From NCBI RefSeq assembly GCF_019218635.1, contig NZ_JAHUZB010000002.1, forward strand, positions 248,001 to 312,000: DNA of 64,000 nucleotides, given 5' to 3'. Origin of the DNA: Enterococcus alishanensis (GTDB taxonomy: Bacteria > Bacillota > Bacilli > Lactobacillales > Enterococcaceae). This document shows positions 41,677 to 49,680 of this stretch, piece by piece (the stretch's first letter is position 1; each line of letters starts with the position of its first letter). A model generated the notes under the pieces. It saw only the letters and a program-made list of their open reading frames with translations. It ran no database searches and was not told the DNA's origin. The translations under genes and the position numbers were made by a program.

Positions 41677-42504
41677 TTGTCATTATCGCCAAAAGAATTA
41701 GTCGATGAAGCAATTAAAAGAGGAACAGCAAAAGCAAATTATGGTTTTTTAACAACAGCAGTTTTAAGTATCATGGCAGGAGTTTTTATTGGTGTCGCTG
41801 GTGTTGCAATGATTCGAACAATGGGATCTATGCCAGCTGAATGGGATACTTTTGTTAATTTAATGGGTGCATTGATGTTTCCATTTGGTTTAATTTGTTT
41901 ATTATTAGTTGGTGGTGAATTAGTCACCGGTAATATGCTTTCTGTCTCGATGGCATTGTATGCGAAAGCAATTACTTTGAAGCAGTGGGTCAGAAATATG
42001 TTTTTAGTGACAGTTTTCAATTTAGTAGGTGCAGTTGCGGTAGCCTTTTTCTTTGGTTATCTATCCAATACGTTGCAAGGCCCTTTTGTGGAAAGAACGA
42101 TTGCTGTAGCGCAAGGTCGAATTGCTGACGCACCCTTGCAAGCTTTTTTATCAGGAATTGCTTGTAATATTTTGGTTTGTACAGGTGTGTATATGAATAT
42201 GGCAGCAAAAGATTTTATTGGTAAAATTATGGGGACATTTTTGCCAATTGCTGGCTTCGTCATTGCTGGTTATCAGCACGTAGTGGCTAACATGTTTTTA
42301 ATTGCTGCGGGAATATTTGCCGGTGGTGCAACGATGAATCAATATATTGTCAATCTAGTTGTTGTTTGGTTAGGGAACCTTGTTGGTGGAGGCGTGATTT
42401 TAGCGGGTATGTATTTCTTAGCCTTTAAAGTCGGCATGAAGGAACCAGCAAAAGAATTGGATAATGACGAATCTTCTTCTATAATAAGTGAGAGATTAAA
42501 ATAA
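41677..42504 (+). CDS. nirC: Formate/nitrite transporter family protein (nitrite channel)
   Basis: A 275-residue FNT channel with six hydrophobic helices. TTG 41677 is chosen because AAAGGAAGTGG lies about 9 bases upstream. Family motifs: GALMFPFGLICLLLVGGELVTGN, cited here as LVGGELVTGN, and AVVWLGNLVGGG region VVWLGNLVGG. FNT proteins form pentameric anion channels; nitrite is expected because of nirB. It lies between cobA and hemC. Confidence 0.9.
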   Translation: MSLSPKELVDEAIKRGTAKANYGFLTTAVLSIMAGVFIGVAGVAMIRTMGSMPAEWDTFVNLMGALMFPFGLICLLLVGGELVTGNMLSVSMALYAKAITLKQWVRNMFLVTVFNLVGAVAVAFFFGYLSNTLQGPFVERTIAVAQGRIADAPLQAFLSGIACNILVCTGVYMNMAAKDFIGKIMGTFLPIAGFVIAGYQHVVANMFLIAAGIFAGGATMNQYIVNLVVVWLGNLVGGGVILAGMYFLAFKVGMKEPAKELDNDESSSIISERLK

Positions 42505-42515
42505 AAGAGGTATCC

Positions 42516-43394
42516 ATGAAAAAATTAAGAGTAGGCACACGAAAAAGTCCTTTGGCTATGAGACAAACCCAAATTGTGATCGATTTACTAAAAGCAGTCG
42601 CACCTGAAATTGAATGTGAGGTTGTTGGTTTATCAACTAAAGGTGATCGTTTACAAAAAGCAGATCTCACAAAAATTGGTGGTAAAGGTGTCTTTGTTAA
42701 AGAAGTTGAATATCAACTTCAGCAGGGGTTAATCGATTTTGCTGTCCATAGTTTAAAAGATATGCCTGCAAAATTGCCATCGGATTTATTATTAGCGGCA
42801 ACTCCTCAAAGAGCTCTTGCTTTAGATTGTTTGATTTTAAAAGAAGAGGTGGATTTGAATCGACCTTTAACTATTGGAACTAGCAGTATTAGACGTGCAA
42901 AACAATTAGCTAATCAATTTCCACAGATGCGCTTCGTACCTATTCGTGGAAAAATTGAAACTCGCCTGAAAAAAATGGTAACGGAAAACTTGGATGGCAC
43001 AGTGTTGGCTTGCGCAGGTTTAGAACGAATGAATTATTTTGATATTCTTGATGAGTATCAAATATTAGCTCCAGAGATTTGTGTGCCTGCTGTTGGTCAG
43101 GGTATTTTAGGAATAGAATGTTGTAAAAATGATAATGAGTTATGTCAATTATTATCTAAAATCAATCACTTAGAAACCTATCAGGCGGCACTGGCTGAAC
43201 GATATTTACTAGAACAAATGGATGGAAATTGTGATGTGCCGATTGGTGCTTATGCTAAAAAGCTTGCAGATGGAGAATGGTGTTTTTATGGCTTTTTAGC
43301 AGAAAACCGTGAATCTGATGGTGAAAAAGTTGTCTTAACAGGGAGTGATCCGTTATCACTAGCAAAAAAAGCCATGAAAAAACTATCTTATTGA
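42516..43394 (+). CDS. hemC: Hydroxymethylbilane synthase (porphobilinogen deaminase)
   Basis: A 292-residue enzyme that joins four porphobilinogen units. RVGTRKSPLAMRQT, VHSLKDMPAKLP, ARGxCIE-like GTSSIRRAKQL and the dipyrromethane-binding Cys239 (MDGNCDVPIGAYA) are in place. ATG follows AGAGG. It overlaps hemD by four bases. It feeds siroheme synthesis; enterococci generally do not make protoheme. Confidence 0.95.
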   Translation: MKKLRVGTRKSPLAMRQTQIVIDLLKAVAPEIECEVVGLSTKGDRLQKADLTKIGGKGVFVKEVEYQLQQGLIDFAVHSLKDMPAKLPSDLLLAATPQRALALDCLILKEEVDLNRPLTIGTSSIRRAKQLANQFPQMRFVPIRGKIETRLKKMVTENLDGTVLACAGLERMNYFDILDEYQILAPEICVPAVGQGILGIECCKNDNELCQLLSKINHLETYQAALAERYLLEQMDGNCDVPIGAYAKKLADGEWCFYGFLAENRESDGEKVVLTGSDPLSLAKKAMKKLSY

Positions 43395-44035
43395 CACGTG
43401 GAAAAGGATTAAATCACCCAGATCGTATTTTTTTTGAAAATCTAGGTTATCAAACATTAGTCGCTCCATTAAGTGTGATAAAGATTCTTCCATTATCAGT
43501 TGAAGCAATCAATGAATTAGAGAAAAGTCAGTGGGTTTTTTTCACGAGTCAAGCTCCAGTGAAAACAATTTTATCTGTTGCGCCAAAAGATATAAAAATT
43601 GCAGCTATTGGGAAAAAAACTGCAAGCGAAGTTAAAAAATATGGTTATAATCCTGATTTTGTTAGTCCTATAGAAACAAAAAAAGCTATGTTAACAAGTT
43701 GGAAAAAATTATATCCTGAACGTACAAGTATTTTTTATCCCAAAAGCCAACTAGCAGACAAGTTTTTGGAAAACTTTTTAAAAACAGACAATGTTTATTC
43801 ATATGTTGCATACGAGAATGATTTTACTCACGAGGATCAAAATTTTTTAAAAAAGTTACTAATGGAACATTCTATAAGTGCTGTTTATCTGACAAGCCCA
43901 TCTGCATGGCAACGATTTTATTATGTAAATTCAGACTTCGAAGATTTAGAATTCATTGTGATTGGCGAAACAACTAAGGAAGCTATTTTGGCGGATTTTC
44001 CTAAAGCATGTATTAATTTAAAAAATGACTTTTAA
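43391..44035 (+). CDS. hemD: Uroporphyrinogen-III synthase
   Basis: A 214-residue two-domain protein, TTG start overlapping the hemC stop (TTGA). Weakly conserved family features are TRGKG at the N-terminus, WVFFTSQAPVKTIL, AAIGKKTASEVKKYGY and SISAVYLTSPSAWQRFY. Slightly shorter than the 240-260 residues common in the family. It closes hydroxymethylbilane to uroporphyrinogen III, CobA's substrate. Last gene of the operon. Confidence 0.85.
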   Translation: MTRGKGLNHPDRIFFENLGYQTLVAPLSVIKILPLSVEAINELEKSQWVFFTSQAPVKTILSVAPKDIKIAAIGKKTASEVKKYGYNPDFVSPIETKKAMLTSWKKLYPERTSIFYPKSQLADKFLENFLKTDNVYSYVAYENDFTHEDQNFLKKLLMEHSISAVYLTSPSAWQRFYYVNSDFEDLEFIVIGETTKEAILADFPKACINLKNDF

Positions 44036-44075
44036 AAGTTAGATGACCATTCTAACTTTTGAAAGTCATTTTTTT
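44022..44075 (+). terminator. Intrinsic terminator after hemD
   Basis: AAATGACTTTTAAAAGTTAGA pairs with the opposite arm TCTAACTTTTGAAAGTCATT (44051-44070), with a short loop, then T. It ends the nirB operon and marks the edge of the AT-rich island. Confidence 0.92.
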
Positions 44076-44382
44076 ATATCATAAATTGAAGTTCGTTCTT
44101 TCAGTCATTATTTAACGCAAAAATATATTAAAATAATTAATTAATATTTGGATAAGTATTTTTTTGTAGTTTCATTGTTTTTTATTTGCAAAATTTTTTA
44201 AAAAAATATTCTAAATATTTTCCAAATAAATTTAAAATATTTAAATTGATTTAAATATAAAAAAATATGTGGAAACATCATTATTTTTAATATTAGTATA
44301 TTTAAAAAGTGATTAATAAATTCTTGTATAGACTATATATTTGAGTGAAAATGATAATTAATCTAGTGATTTCTTTACTTAA
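44076..44382. other. AT-rich gene-free stretch
   Basis: About 85% A+T with long T and A runs (TTTTTTAAAAAAATA, and similar). No ORF over 30 codons with a ribosome site and no dyad with arms over seven bases. Probably decayed sequence. Confidence 0.5.
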
Positions 44383-44616
44383 TTGTATCTTGGAATTTTT
44401 GATAAAAATGCTGCAGATGCTACTGAAACCATGAATAACCAAACAGTCTCCTACGATAAAGATACAAATCTAAATATGAATCAGCATAAACCATCAGGCG
44501 ACTTTTTTACTGGTTGGACTACTAATTCAGATGGTTCAGGCGATACCTATGAAGATAAAGTTAGCATGAAAAATTTGGCAGAAGTAGATGAAAGTATCAC
44601 GTTATATGCTCAATAG
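44383..44616 (+). pseudogene. Remnant of an InlB B-repeat (Listeria-Bacteroides repeat) surface protein
   Basis: A 77-codon open stretch whose translation, FDKNAADATETMNNQTVSYD...FFTGWTTNSDGSGDTYED...LAEVDESITLYAQ, is one InlB B-repeat unit (typical: F-x-N-(A)x(A/G)-(D/T)...GWxxxxdGxGxxYxD...tLYAqW). It has no ribosome site or signal peptide, starts from a TTG inside the repeat, and stops just before the final Trp. Such units occur in tandem in large cell-wall surface proteins. This is the truncated last piece of one. Confidence 0.75.
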
Positions 44617-44829
44617 TTTTGTTTTTTATCATTTGATTTGAATCAGATGATTTAATGGGAAAATACTCATTTAAATTTTTTGAAATTACTAAAGAAGAGT
44701 TACTTCAATTAGTAACTTATCAAATGTAAATTAGACTTTAGGGTCTGACTTTATGTATTATTGTATGGTAAAGATAATACTTTATTTAGATATATTGTTT
44801 ATGTTTGTAATGGGGGAAGTTACTATGAA

Positions 44830-44916
44830 ATGAACCGAGCGAGGCGCATCATAATCAAAATGTATATTCTAATTATGATATTATATTATGATTTGAAAAA
44901 AATTAATAATGTGTGA
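44830..44916 (+). CDS. Possible 28-residue hydrophobic peptide
   Basis: ATG at 44830, MNRARRIIIKMYILIMILYYD..., ending in DLKKINNV. A basic start, hydrophobic middle and charged end. GGGGGAAG lies 10 bases upstream. Resembles small membrane peptides such as type I toxins only in general character; no known family is matched. In an AT-rich island such ORFs also arise by chance. Confidence 0.25.
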   Translation: MNRARRIIIKMYILIMILYYDLKKINNV

Positions 44917-44997
44917 ATTTATCTGTAGAGGCTTCCACAGCGATATTTTTGCTTATAACGGTTTAACAGTTTCAAATTGTTGAACTGACTGTGTTGA

Positions 44998-45027
44998 AAA
45001 AAAGCCCTCATTTAAAAGAGGACTTGA
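44998..45027 (-). terminator. Minus-strand terminator after the glycosyltransferase region
   Basis: On the minus strand GTCCTC pairs with GAGGGC around TTTTAAAT, then seven T. Confidence 0.75.
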
Positions 45028-45044
45028 AATCTTAAAAAACGTAG

Positions 45045-45284
45045 TTATATTAATTCATTATTTAATTCTGGCAGAAGTTTATAAATCGAAAAGAAATAGT
45101 ATGATCCAATTGTCTTTATAAGATGGTGCCTCAAACCCACTATTAAGAGATGTACATTTTTAAATATCTCTAACTTATTCGAGTAGCGATAAATTAAATA
45201 TGATTTCTCTAGTTTCTGAATTTTTTTAAAATCTCTTTGAATATGTTCAGTGGAAGATTCTTTAAAAAGTAAAAATTCAAAGAA
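45045..45284 (-). pseudogene. Fragment of an unknown gene after the glycosyltransferase
   Basis: A 79-codon open frame on the minus strand between the glycosyltransferase stop and the terminator. It has no ATG/GTG/TTG near its beginning. The translation (e.g. FKKIQKLEKSYLIYRYSNKL, then IKTIGSYYFFSIYKLLPELN) looks protein-like and basic. It may be the C-terminal end of a lost third gene in the operon. No family is recognised. Confidence 0.35.
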
Positions 45285-45298
45285 TTATCATTTTAAGA

Positions 45299-46906
45299 TT
45301 ATTCAATCATTTCTTCATTATTTATTAGGTCTGTAACTTTTCCTTCATCATTTTTATTTTTGTCACTTTTTTTGCATAAAGAAGTTAGATAGATGCCTGA
45401 TAGGCTAGGCAGCACAATTAAAATGATTGGCAATAGACTTTTAGTAAACCACACGGACAAGATCACTAACCCAAAAGAAAATATGATTTCTTGGATGTTA
45501 CCTTTTATGGTTTCTAATAATGAATATTGCTGATTTTCTTTTGGCGTTACAATGAATTTCGGTTTAATCCCAATCCATGCTTTGGTCGCTCCATAAAAAC
45601 TGATCCAATATAATGAACCATAAAGAAGAAAGGCAGAAAATAAGTATCCAAGGCTTTTTAGAATTGGATAACGGCCTAATAAATAGACCATGTCATTAAT
45701 AGTTGGCGCATACAAGAATATAATTGTCGGTGTCATTAACCATAGCGGATACCCTGCGCTCACACCCAATACTGGCAGGAGAATTAAATTGATAATCAAA
45801 AATAAAAAGAAAACTGTAGACATTGGTAAACTAAATGTGAATAGAACAACATCTAACTTTTCAAACCAGCGTAAATTTTTGCTAAACATTAATTTTTTTG
45901 CATAGTTACTAATAAATTCTAAATTTCCGCCTGTCCATTTCAGATGCCTTTTTTTAAAAGCGAAGTAGTCTACAGGGTACTCTTCTTCACATACAATATA
46001 AGTTGAGAAAGCTGTAAAATAGCCTTTAATTTTTGCTTCTATAGAAAAGCATAAATCTTCTGCAACAAGATGTGGAAACTGTCCCACTGCTTTAAAGCAT
46101 TCTCTAGAAATCATTGCTCCATGTCCCAAAAATGACATAAATCCATATCTTTCTTTCATTGCTTGATAAGTTGGCCAATGTGCATCTACTCCTACAGAAA
46201 AACGTTCCATGAATTTCGTTTTGTTCCTTGTTGATATGTGATTAGCTTGTAATAGTCCTATTTCTGGATAATAGGAAAAGTAATGTAAGGATTTAGTAAT
46301 AAAATCTTCTGGAATGATTTCATCGCTATCTAAAATAACAAAAAAATCATAATCATCTCGATCCACTAGATAATTATTCAGATTACCAGCCTTGTATCCT
46401 TCACGATCCTCTCTTCTTACAACTTCAATTGAATGGAGTTGAGCAAAAGTATCAATTCGTTCTTTGTATTGATCTTCGCTGGAATCATCAAGGATGACTG
46501 TTTTATAATTTGAATATTGTTGATTCATAGAAGTAGTTAAACTGTCTTCTATAAAATCATTGCAAGTACAGTAAAGCAACAGAACACGAGTATCCTTGTA
46601 TTGAGGTAGTACATCTGTTTCTAATACCTTCAGTTCTTGTTTTTGCAATTTTCTATATTTAAACTGATAAAAGAAAATATAAACAATATCTTTCGTTCCA
46701 TTTAACCAAAAATATAAGATGAAAACAGTATTTACCATTAAAAGAATAATGGTCCAGATAGATACATTCATGGCTTTGTTCTGAATAATTGTTGTAATGA
46801 AAGTAATTAAACCGAAAGCACTTAAAATTCCCCATGCAATCAATATCCATATATATAGACTACAGTTCTTTTTTATTGTGTTTTTTTCCTTTTCCAATTT
46901 GTCCAA
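45299..46906 (-). CDS. Membrane family-2 glycosyltransferase, cellulose-synthase-like
   Basis: A 535-residue protein: two N-terminal membrane helices (about 15-40, 48-70), a GT-2 domain and four to five C-terminal helices. Processive GT-A motifs are in order: VILDDSSED, REGYKAGNLNNYL, FFVILDSDE (DxD), FLGHGAMISR, VAEDLCFS (general base ED) and RHLKWTGGN (the QxxRW-like acceptor motif). Such enzymes make beta-glucans, hyaluronan-like polymers or transfer single sugars across the membrane. TTG start with GAAAGGAA upstream. It overlaps the small membrane protein gene by 47 bases. Product unknown. Confidence 0.88.
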   Translation of the reverse strand: MDKLEKEKNTIKKNCSLYIWILIAWGILSAFGLITFITTIIQNKAMNVSIWTIILLMVNTVFILYFWLNGTKDIVYIFFYQFKYRKLQKQELKVLETDVLPQYKDTRVLLLYCTCNDFIEDSLTTSMNQQYSNYKTVILDDSSEDQYKERIDTFAQLHSIEVVRREDREGYKAGNLNNYLVDRDDYDFFVILDSDEIIPEDFITKSLHYFSYYPEIGLLQANHISTRNKTKFMERFSVGVDAHWPTYQAMKERYGFMSFLGHGAMISRECFKAVGQFPHLVAEDLCFSIEAKIKGYFTAFSTYIVCEEEYPVDYFAFKKRHLKWTGGNLEFISNYAKKLMFSKNLRWFEKLDVVLFTFSLPMSTVFFLFLIINLILLPVLGVSAGYPLWLMTPTIIFLYAPTINDMVYLLGRYPILKSLGYLFSAFLLYGSLYWISFYGATKAWIGIKPKFIVTPKENQQYSLLETIKGNIQEIIFSFGLVILSVWFTKSLLPIILIVLPSLSGIYLTSLCKKSDKNKNDEGKVTDLINNEEMIE

Positions 46907-47021
46907 TTCCTTTCAACGATAAAACAGACACTGCTACAATTAATAATCCTAATAAAATCGGATTTTTCATTAAATATAGAGAGTGTAGATCATTCTCAAA
47001 TAGTGTTACTAAAAAGTCCAA
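46860..47021 (-). CDS. Small single-pass membrane protein preceding the glycosyltransferase
   Basis: TTG at 47021 has AAAGGAGG 7 bases upstream on the minus strand; a longer in-frame start at 47057 lacks a ribosome site. The product has 53 residues: an acidic N-terminus, one helix (NPILLGLLIVAVSVLSL), and a strongly basic tail ending GKGKKHNKKEL. The 3' end overlaps the glycosyltransferase start by 47 bases, so the two are translated together. It could be a small subunit or regulator of the synthase. Confidence 0.65.
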   Translation of the reverse strand: MDFLVTLFENDLHSLYLMKNPILLGLLIVAVSVLSLKGIGQIGKGKKHNKKEL

Positions 47022-47057
47022 TCCTCCTCCTCCTTTGCGAGCATGTTTCAATAGCAA

Positions 47058-47520
47058 TTTTTATAATTGCATATTTTTTAAACATAAAGTGCTTTTTGAA
47101 TCCGTTTACATAGTTTTTTTATTTAGAAAAACAAATTTTTATCTATATATAAAGTATAGTTTTTCTAGAAATATTGAAGTAAAAATACTTTTTTTTAGAA
47201 ATAAAAAACCTTGTCAGGATATGAAACATTTCCAATGAAAAAAAGCACTCTTTTTTCTTCAATATTAAATGTACTGGCCTTTTTGTAGCCTAATATATTG
47301 TTTATTATGAAAAAAACCATCTATAAAATAAAAAAATTGATAAAATTTTTTAGAAATCAAATGATACAAAGGAACCATTTCATTTAAAAATTGTACATGC
47401 CATCATCGAACCTATGTTTTTGCTATATGTTGCAGCAGCATCGATTTATTTCTTTTTAGTGGAGTCACTAGACGGGTTAATTATGTTGATATTTGTTAGG
47501 TTAATTATTTCTATTGAAGT
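47058..47520. other. AT-rich gap upstream of the small protein/glycosyltransferase operon
   Basis: Minus-strand promoter of the operon is expected here; a TATACT on the minus strand (47153-47158) has no clear -35. From about 47392 an open frame of some 40 codons (EPMFLLYVAAASIYFFLVES...) reads like a hydrophobic decayed gene but has no start. Confidence 0.4.
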
Positions 47521-47642
47521 GGTCTAGGAATGGAAGACTGTGGCAAGCCGCTTCAGAAGATTACTGGCGGACAGACTATGTATACGCAGGAATGCTTGTT
47601 ACAGTCGGAAGTTTAGTAGTTATGGTTGATAAAAATAGCTAA
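47521..47642 (+). pseudogene. Remnant of an ABC transporter permease (TauC/SsuC-like C-terminus)
   Basis: GLGM (47521-47532) followed, after a one-base loss, by RLWQAASEDYWRTDYVYAGM then LVTVGSLVVMVDK and a stop at 47640-47642. The pattern GLG-x-(L/M)-xx-(A)...(R/T)TDxVxAGml is the C-terminal signature of TauC/SsuC/NrtB-type permeases. The frameshift and absence of the rest of the gene show that it is inactive. Confidence 0.4.
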
Positions 47643-48008
47643 AGTTATTTTGGTAGCTTCTTTTTACTATTCCTCTGAAGGATGAATTGAGAATTAAACT
47701 ATTTAGATGTGTAACTTTTATAAGAATTTAGAAAATTGTGAAAAGATGCAGATCGGTTGTGTCATTTTTTTATTAAAATAACCGTGTTCAAAAAATTGCA
47801 TATTTTGTAAAAAAAAATAAAAACTGATAGTTGTTTTTTTAGGGGGAAATATAAACACCTGAGCAATTTTGAAAAAGAAAGTAGTTTTAATACTATTTAA
47901 ATAATTTAAGTGGATTGTTTTGTATTATTCAAAGAAAAACATCCATTTAATTATGGTACAATCAGAGGTGTCTATCTAAGATTTAAGGTATTAGGAGGAA
48001 GTATTTAT
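47643..48008. other. Leader of ylqF
   Basis: AT-rich, no ORF. An extended -10, TGG-TACAAT (47957-47962), precedes the ylqF ribosome site by about 40 bases without a clear -35. Confidence 0.45.
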
Positions 48009-48857
48009 ATGGCTATACAATGGTTTCCAGGACACATGGCGAAGGCTCGGCGTGAAGTTCAGGAAAAATTAAAATATGTAGATATCGTTTTTGAGTTGGT
48101 AGATGCTCGGCTACCAAAATCATCCCGTAACCCGATGCTGGATCAAATTATTCAACAAAAACCACGGATTATATTATTAAACAAAGCAGATTTAGCGGAC
48201 CCTGTCCAAACCCAAAAGTGGCAAAACTATTTTAACAATCTTGGCTATGAAACATTGGCTTTGACTGCGAAAAATGATAAAAGTGTCAAACAAATTGTGC
48301 CAGCTGCTAAAAAGGTTTTGGCTGAAAAAAGAGCACGGGATAAAGAAAAGGGTCTAAAAGAACGAGCTATTCGAGCAATTGTTTTAGGCATTCCAAATGT
48401 GGGGAAATCAACATTACTTAATCACTTAGCTGGGAAAAAAGTTGCCACGACAGGTAACAAGCCAGGTGTAACAAAAGGTCAGCAATGGTTGCGTTTTAAT
48501 TCACAATTAGAATTATTGGATACACCAGGAATTTTGTGGCCAAAATTCGAAGATCCAGAGGTGGGTAAAAGGCTGGCTTTGACTGGTGCGATTAAGGATG
48601 ATTTATTACAATTGGATGATTTAGCCATTTACGAGTTGGAAATTCTTAGTCGTTTTTATCCAGAAATTTTGATGGAACGGTATCAATTATCTGAAGATGA
48701 TTTGTTTCAACCAGCAGCGGAAATATTAATGGAAATCACCAAAAAACGCGGTTTTAAAGATGATTATGAACGTGGTAGTGAGTTGTTAATCAATGAATTA
48801 CGTCAAGGACGTTTAGGACGATTCACACTTGATCGTTATGAGGAGAAGGTAGATTAA
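48009..48857 (+). CDS. ylqF: Ribosome biogenesis GTPase YlqF (RbgA)
   Basis: A 282-residue circularly permuted GTPase needed for late 50S assembly. Motif order G4-G5-G1-G2-G3: NKADL near 58, then GIPNVGKST (about 128), GVTKGQQ and LDTPGI. The N-terminus IQWFPGHMAKARRE is diagnostic. ATG 48009 follows AGGAGGA; an in-frame codon at 47910 is unsupported. Overlaps rnhB by one base. Confidence 0.97.
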   Translation: MAIQWFPGHMAKARREVQEKLKYVDIVFELVDARLPKSSRNPMLDQIIQQKPRIILLNKADLADPVQTQKWQNYFNNLGYETLALTAKNDKSVKQIVPAAKKVLAEKRARDKEKGLKERAIRAIVLGIPNVGKSTLLNHLAGKKVATTGNKPGVTKGQQWLRFNSQLELLDTPGILWPKFEDPEVGKRLALTGAIKDDLLQLDDLAIYELEILSRFYPEILMERYQLSEDDLFQPAAEILMEITKKRGFKDDYERGSELLINELRQGRLGRFTLDRYEEKVD

Positions 48858-49621
48858 TGGGGAAGCTGTCAATTCAGGAAATAAAACAAATTCTATTAAC
48901 AATTACAGCAGATAATGACCCACAATTAATGATCTTTCGTGAGGATTCCAGAAAAGGTGTTCAGCAAGCAATTATTCAGTGGGAAAATCAACAGTTAAAA
49001 AAAATTGCTTTAAAAAAACAATATCAAGAAATGTCGCAATTTGAAAAAGAGAAAAAAGCGGCCGGTTTTACCGCAATTTGTGGCATTGATGAAGTCGGTC
49101 GAGGGCCATTAGCGGGACCTGTGGTTGCAGCGGCAGTTATTTTAAATGAAGACCATCAAATTCTTGGTTTAAATGATTCTAAACAATTATCTATAACAAA
49201 AAGAGAAAGTTTAGTTAAAGAAATTAAGAAAAATGCTCGCGCAATTGGAATTGGGGAAGCAACGGCTGAGGAAATCGATCAAATAAATATTTATGAAGCC
49301 ACAAAAGTTGCGATGCAAAGAGCAATTGATCAGTTGGAAATCTCCCCAGACTGCTTGTTAATTGATGCCATGGTATTACCAAACGGCTTACCTCAAGAAA
49401 AAATTATCAAAGGAGATGCCCGTTCGGTGTCGATCGCGGCTGCCAGCATTATTGCCAAAGTTTATCGCGATGAGTGGATGACAAATTATGGTAAAGATTA
49501 TCCGGCGTACGGTTTTGACAAAAATGCTGGTTATGGCACAAAACAACATATGGCTGCTATTGAGAGTCAAGGAATATTATCGATTCATCGTAAAACTTTC
49601 GCACCGATTAAAGATAAATAA
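48857..49621 (+). CDS. rnhB: Ribonuclease HII
   Basis: A 254-residue enzyme that removes ribonucleotides and RNA primers from DNA. Catalytic DE in CGIDEVGRGPLAGP (near 75-88), LIDAMVLP (Asp) and KGDARSVSIAAASIIAKV with Asp. The ylqF-rnhB overlap by one base (TAATG) keeps them coupled. About 65 N-terminal residues precede the catalytic core, common in Firmicute RNase HII. Confidence 0.96.
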   Translation: MGKLSIQEIKQILLTITADNDPQLMIFREDSRKGVQQAIIQWENQQLKKIALKKQYQEMSQFEKEKKAAGFTAICGIDEVGRGPLAGPVVAAAVILNEDHQILGLNDSKQLSITKRESLVKEIKKNARAIGIGEATAEEIDQINIYEATKVAMQRAIDQLEISPDCLLIDAMVLPNGLPQEKIIKGDARSVSIAAASIIAKVYRDEWMTNYGKDYPAYGFDKNAGYGTKQHMAAIESQGILSIHRKTFAPIKDK

Positions 49622-49628
49622 AGCAAAA

Positions 49629-49680
49629 CCTCTCTTTTAAACTACCTTATTAATAAATGGTAGAAAAGAGGGGATTTTTT
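49629..49680 (+). promoter_or_regulatory. Terminator-like hairpin overlapping the dprA ribosome site
   Basis: CCTCTCTTTT (49629-49638) pairs with AAAAGAGGGG (49664-49673) with one G-U, and CTACC/GGTAG (49642-49646, 49659-49663) extend it. The right arm contains the dprA Shine-Dalgarno (GAGGGG), and the T run goes into the start region. It can terminate transcription from rnhB and hide the dprA ribosome site. Confidence 0.65.

Larger units (their letters stand above)
44617..45044. other. AT-rich gap with short ORF and a minus-strand terminator
   Basis: Holds a possible 28-codon ORF (44830-44916), the dyad GTTACT/AGTAAC near 44698-44715, and the terminator at 44998-45027. No other coding signal seen. 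Confidence 0.5.

Noticed and set aside
46834-47238. Plus-strand 134-codon frame as a gene
   Set aside because: It is antisense to the small protein and transferase start, has no ribosome site, and reads as low-complexity Phe/Lys-rich sequence.
44036-48008. An intact insertion sequence in the AT-rich island
   Set aside because: No transposase motif and no terminal inverted repeats or target duplications were found by eye.
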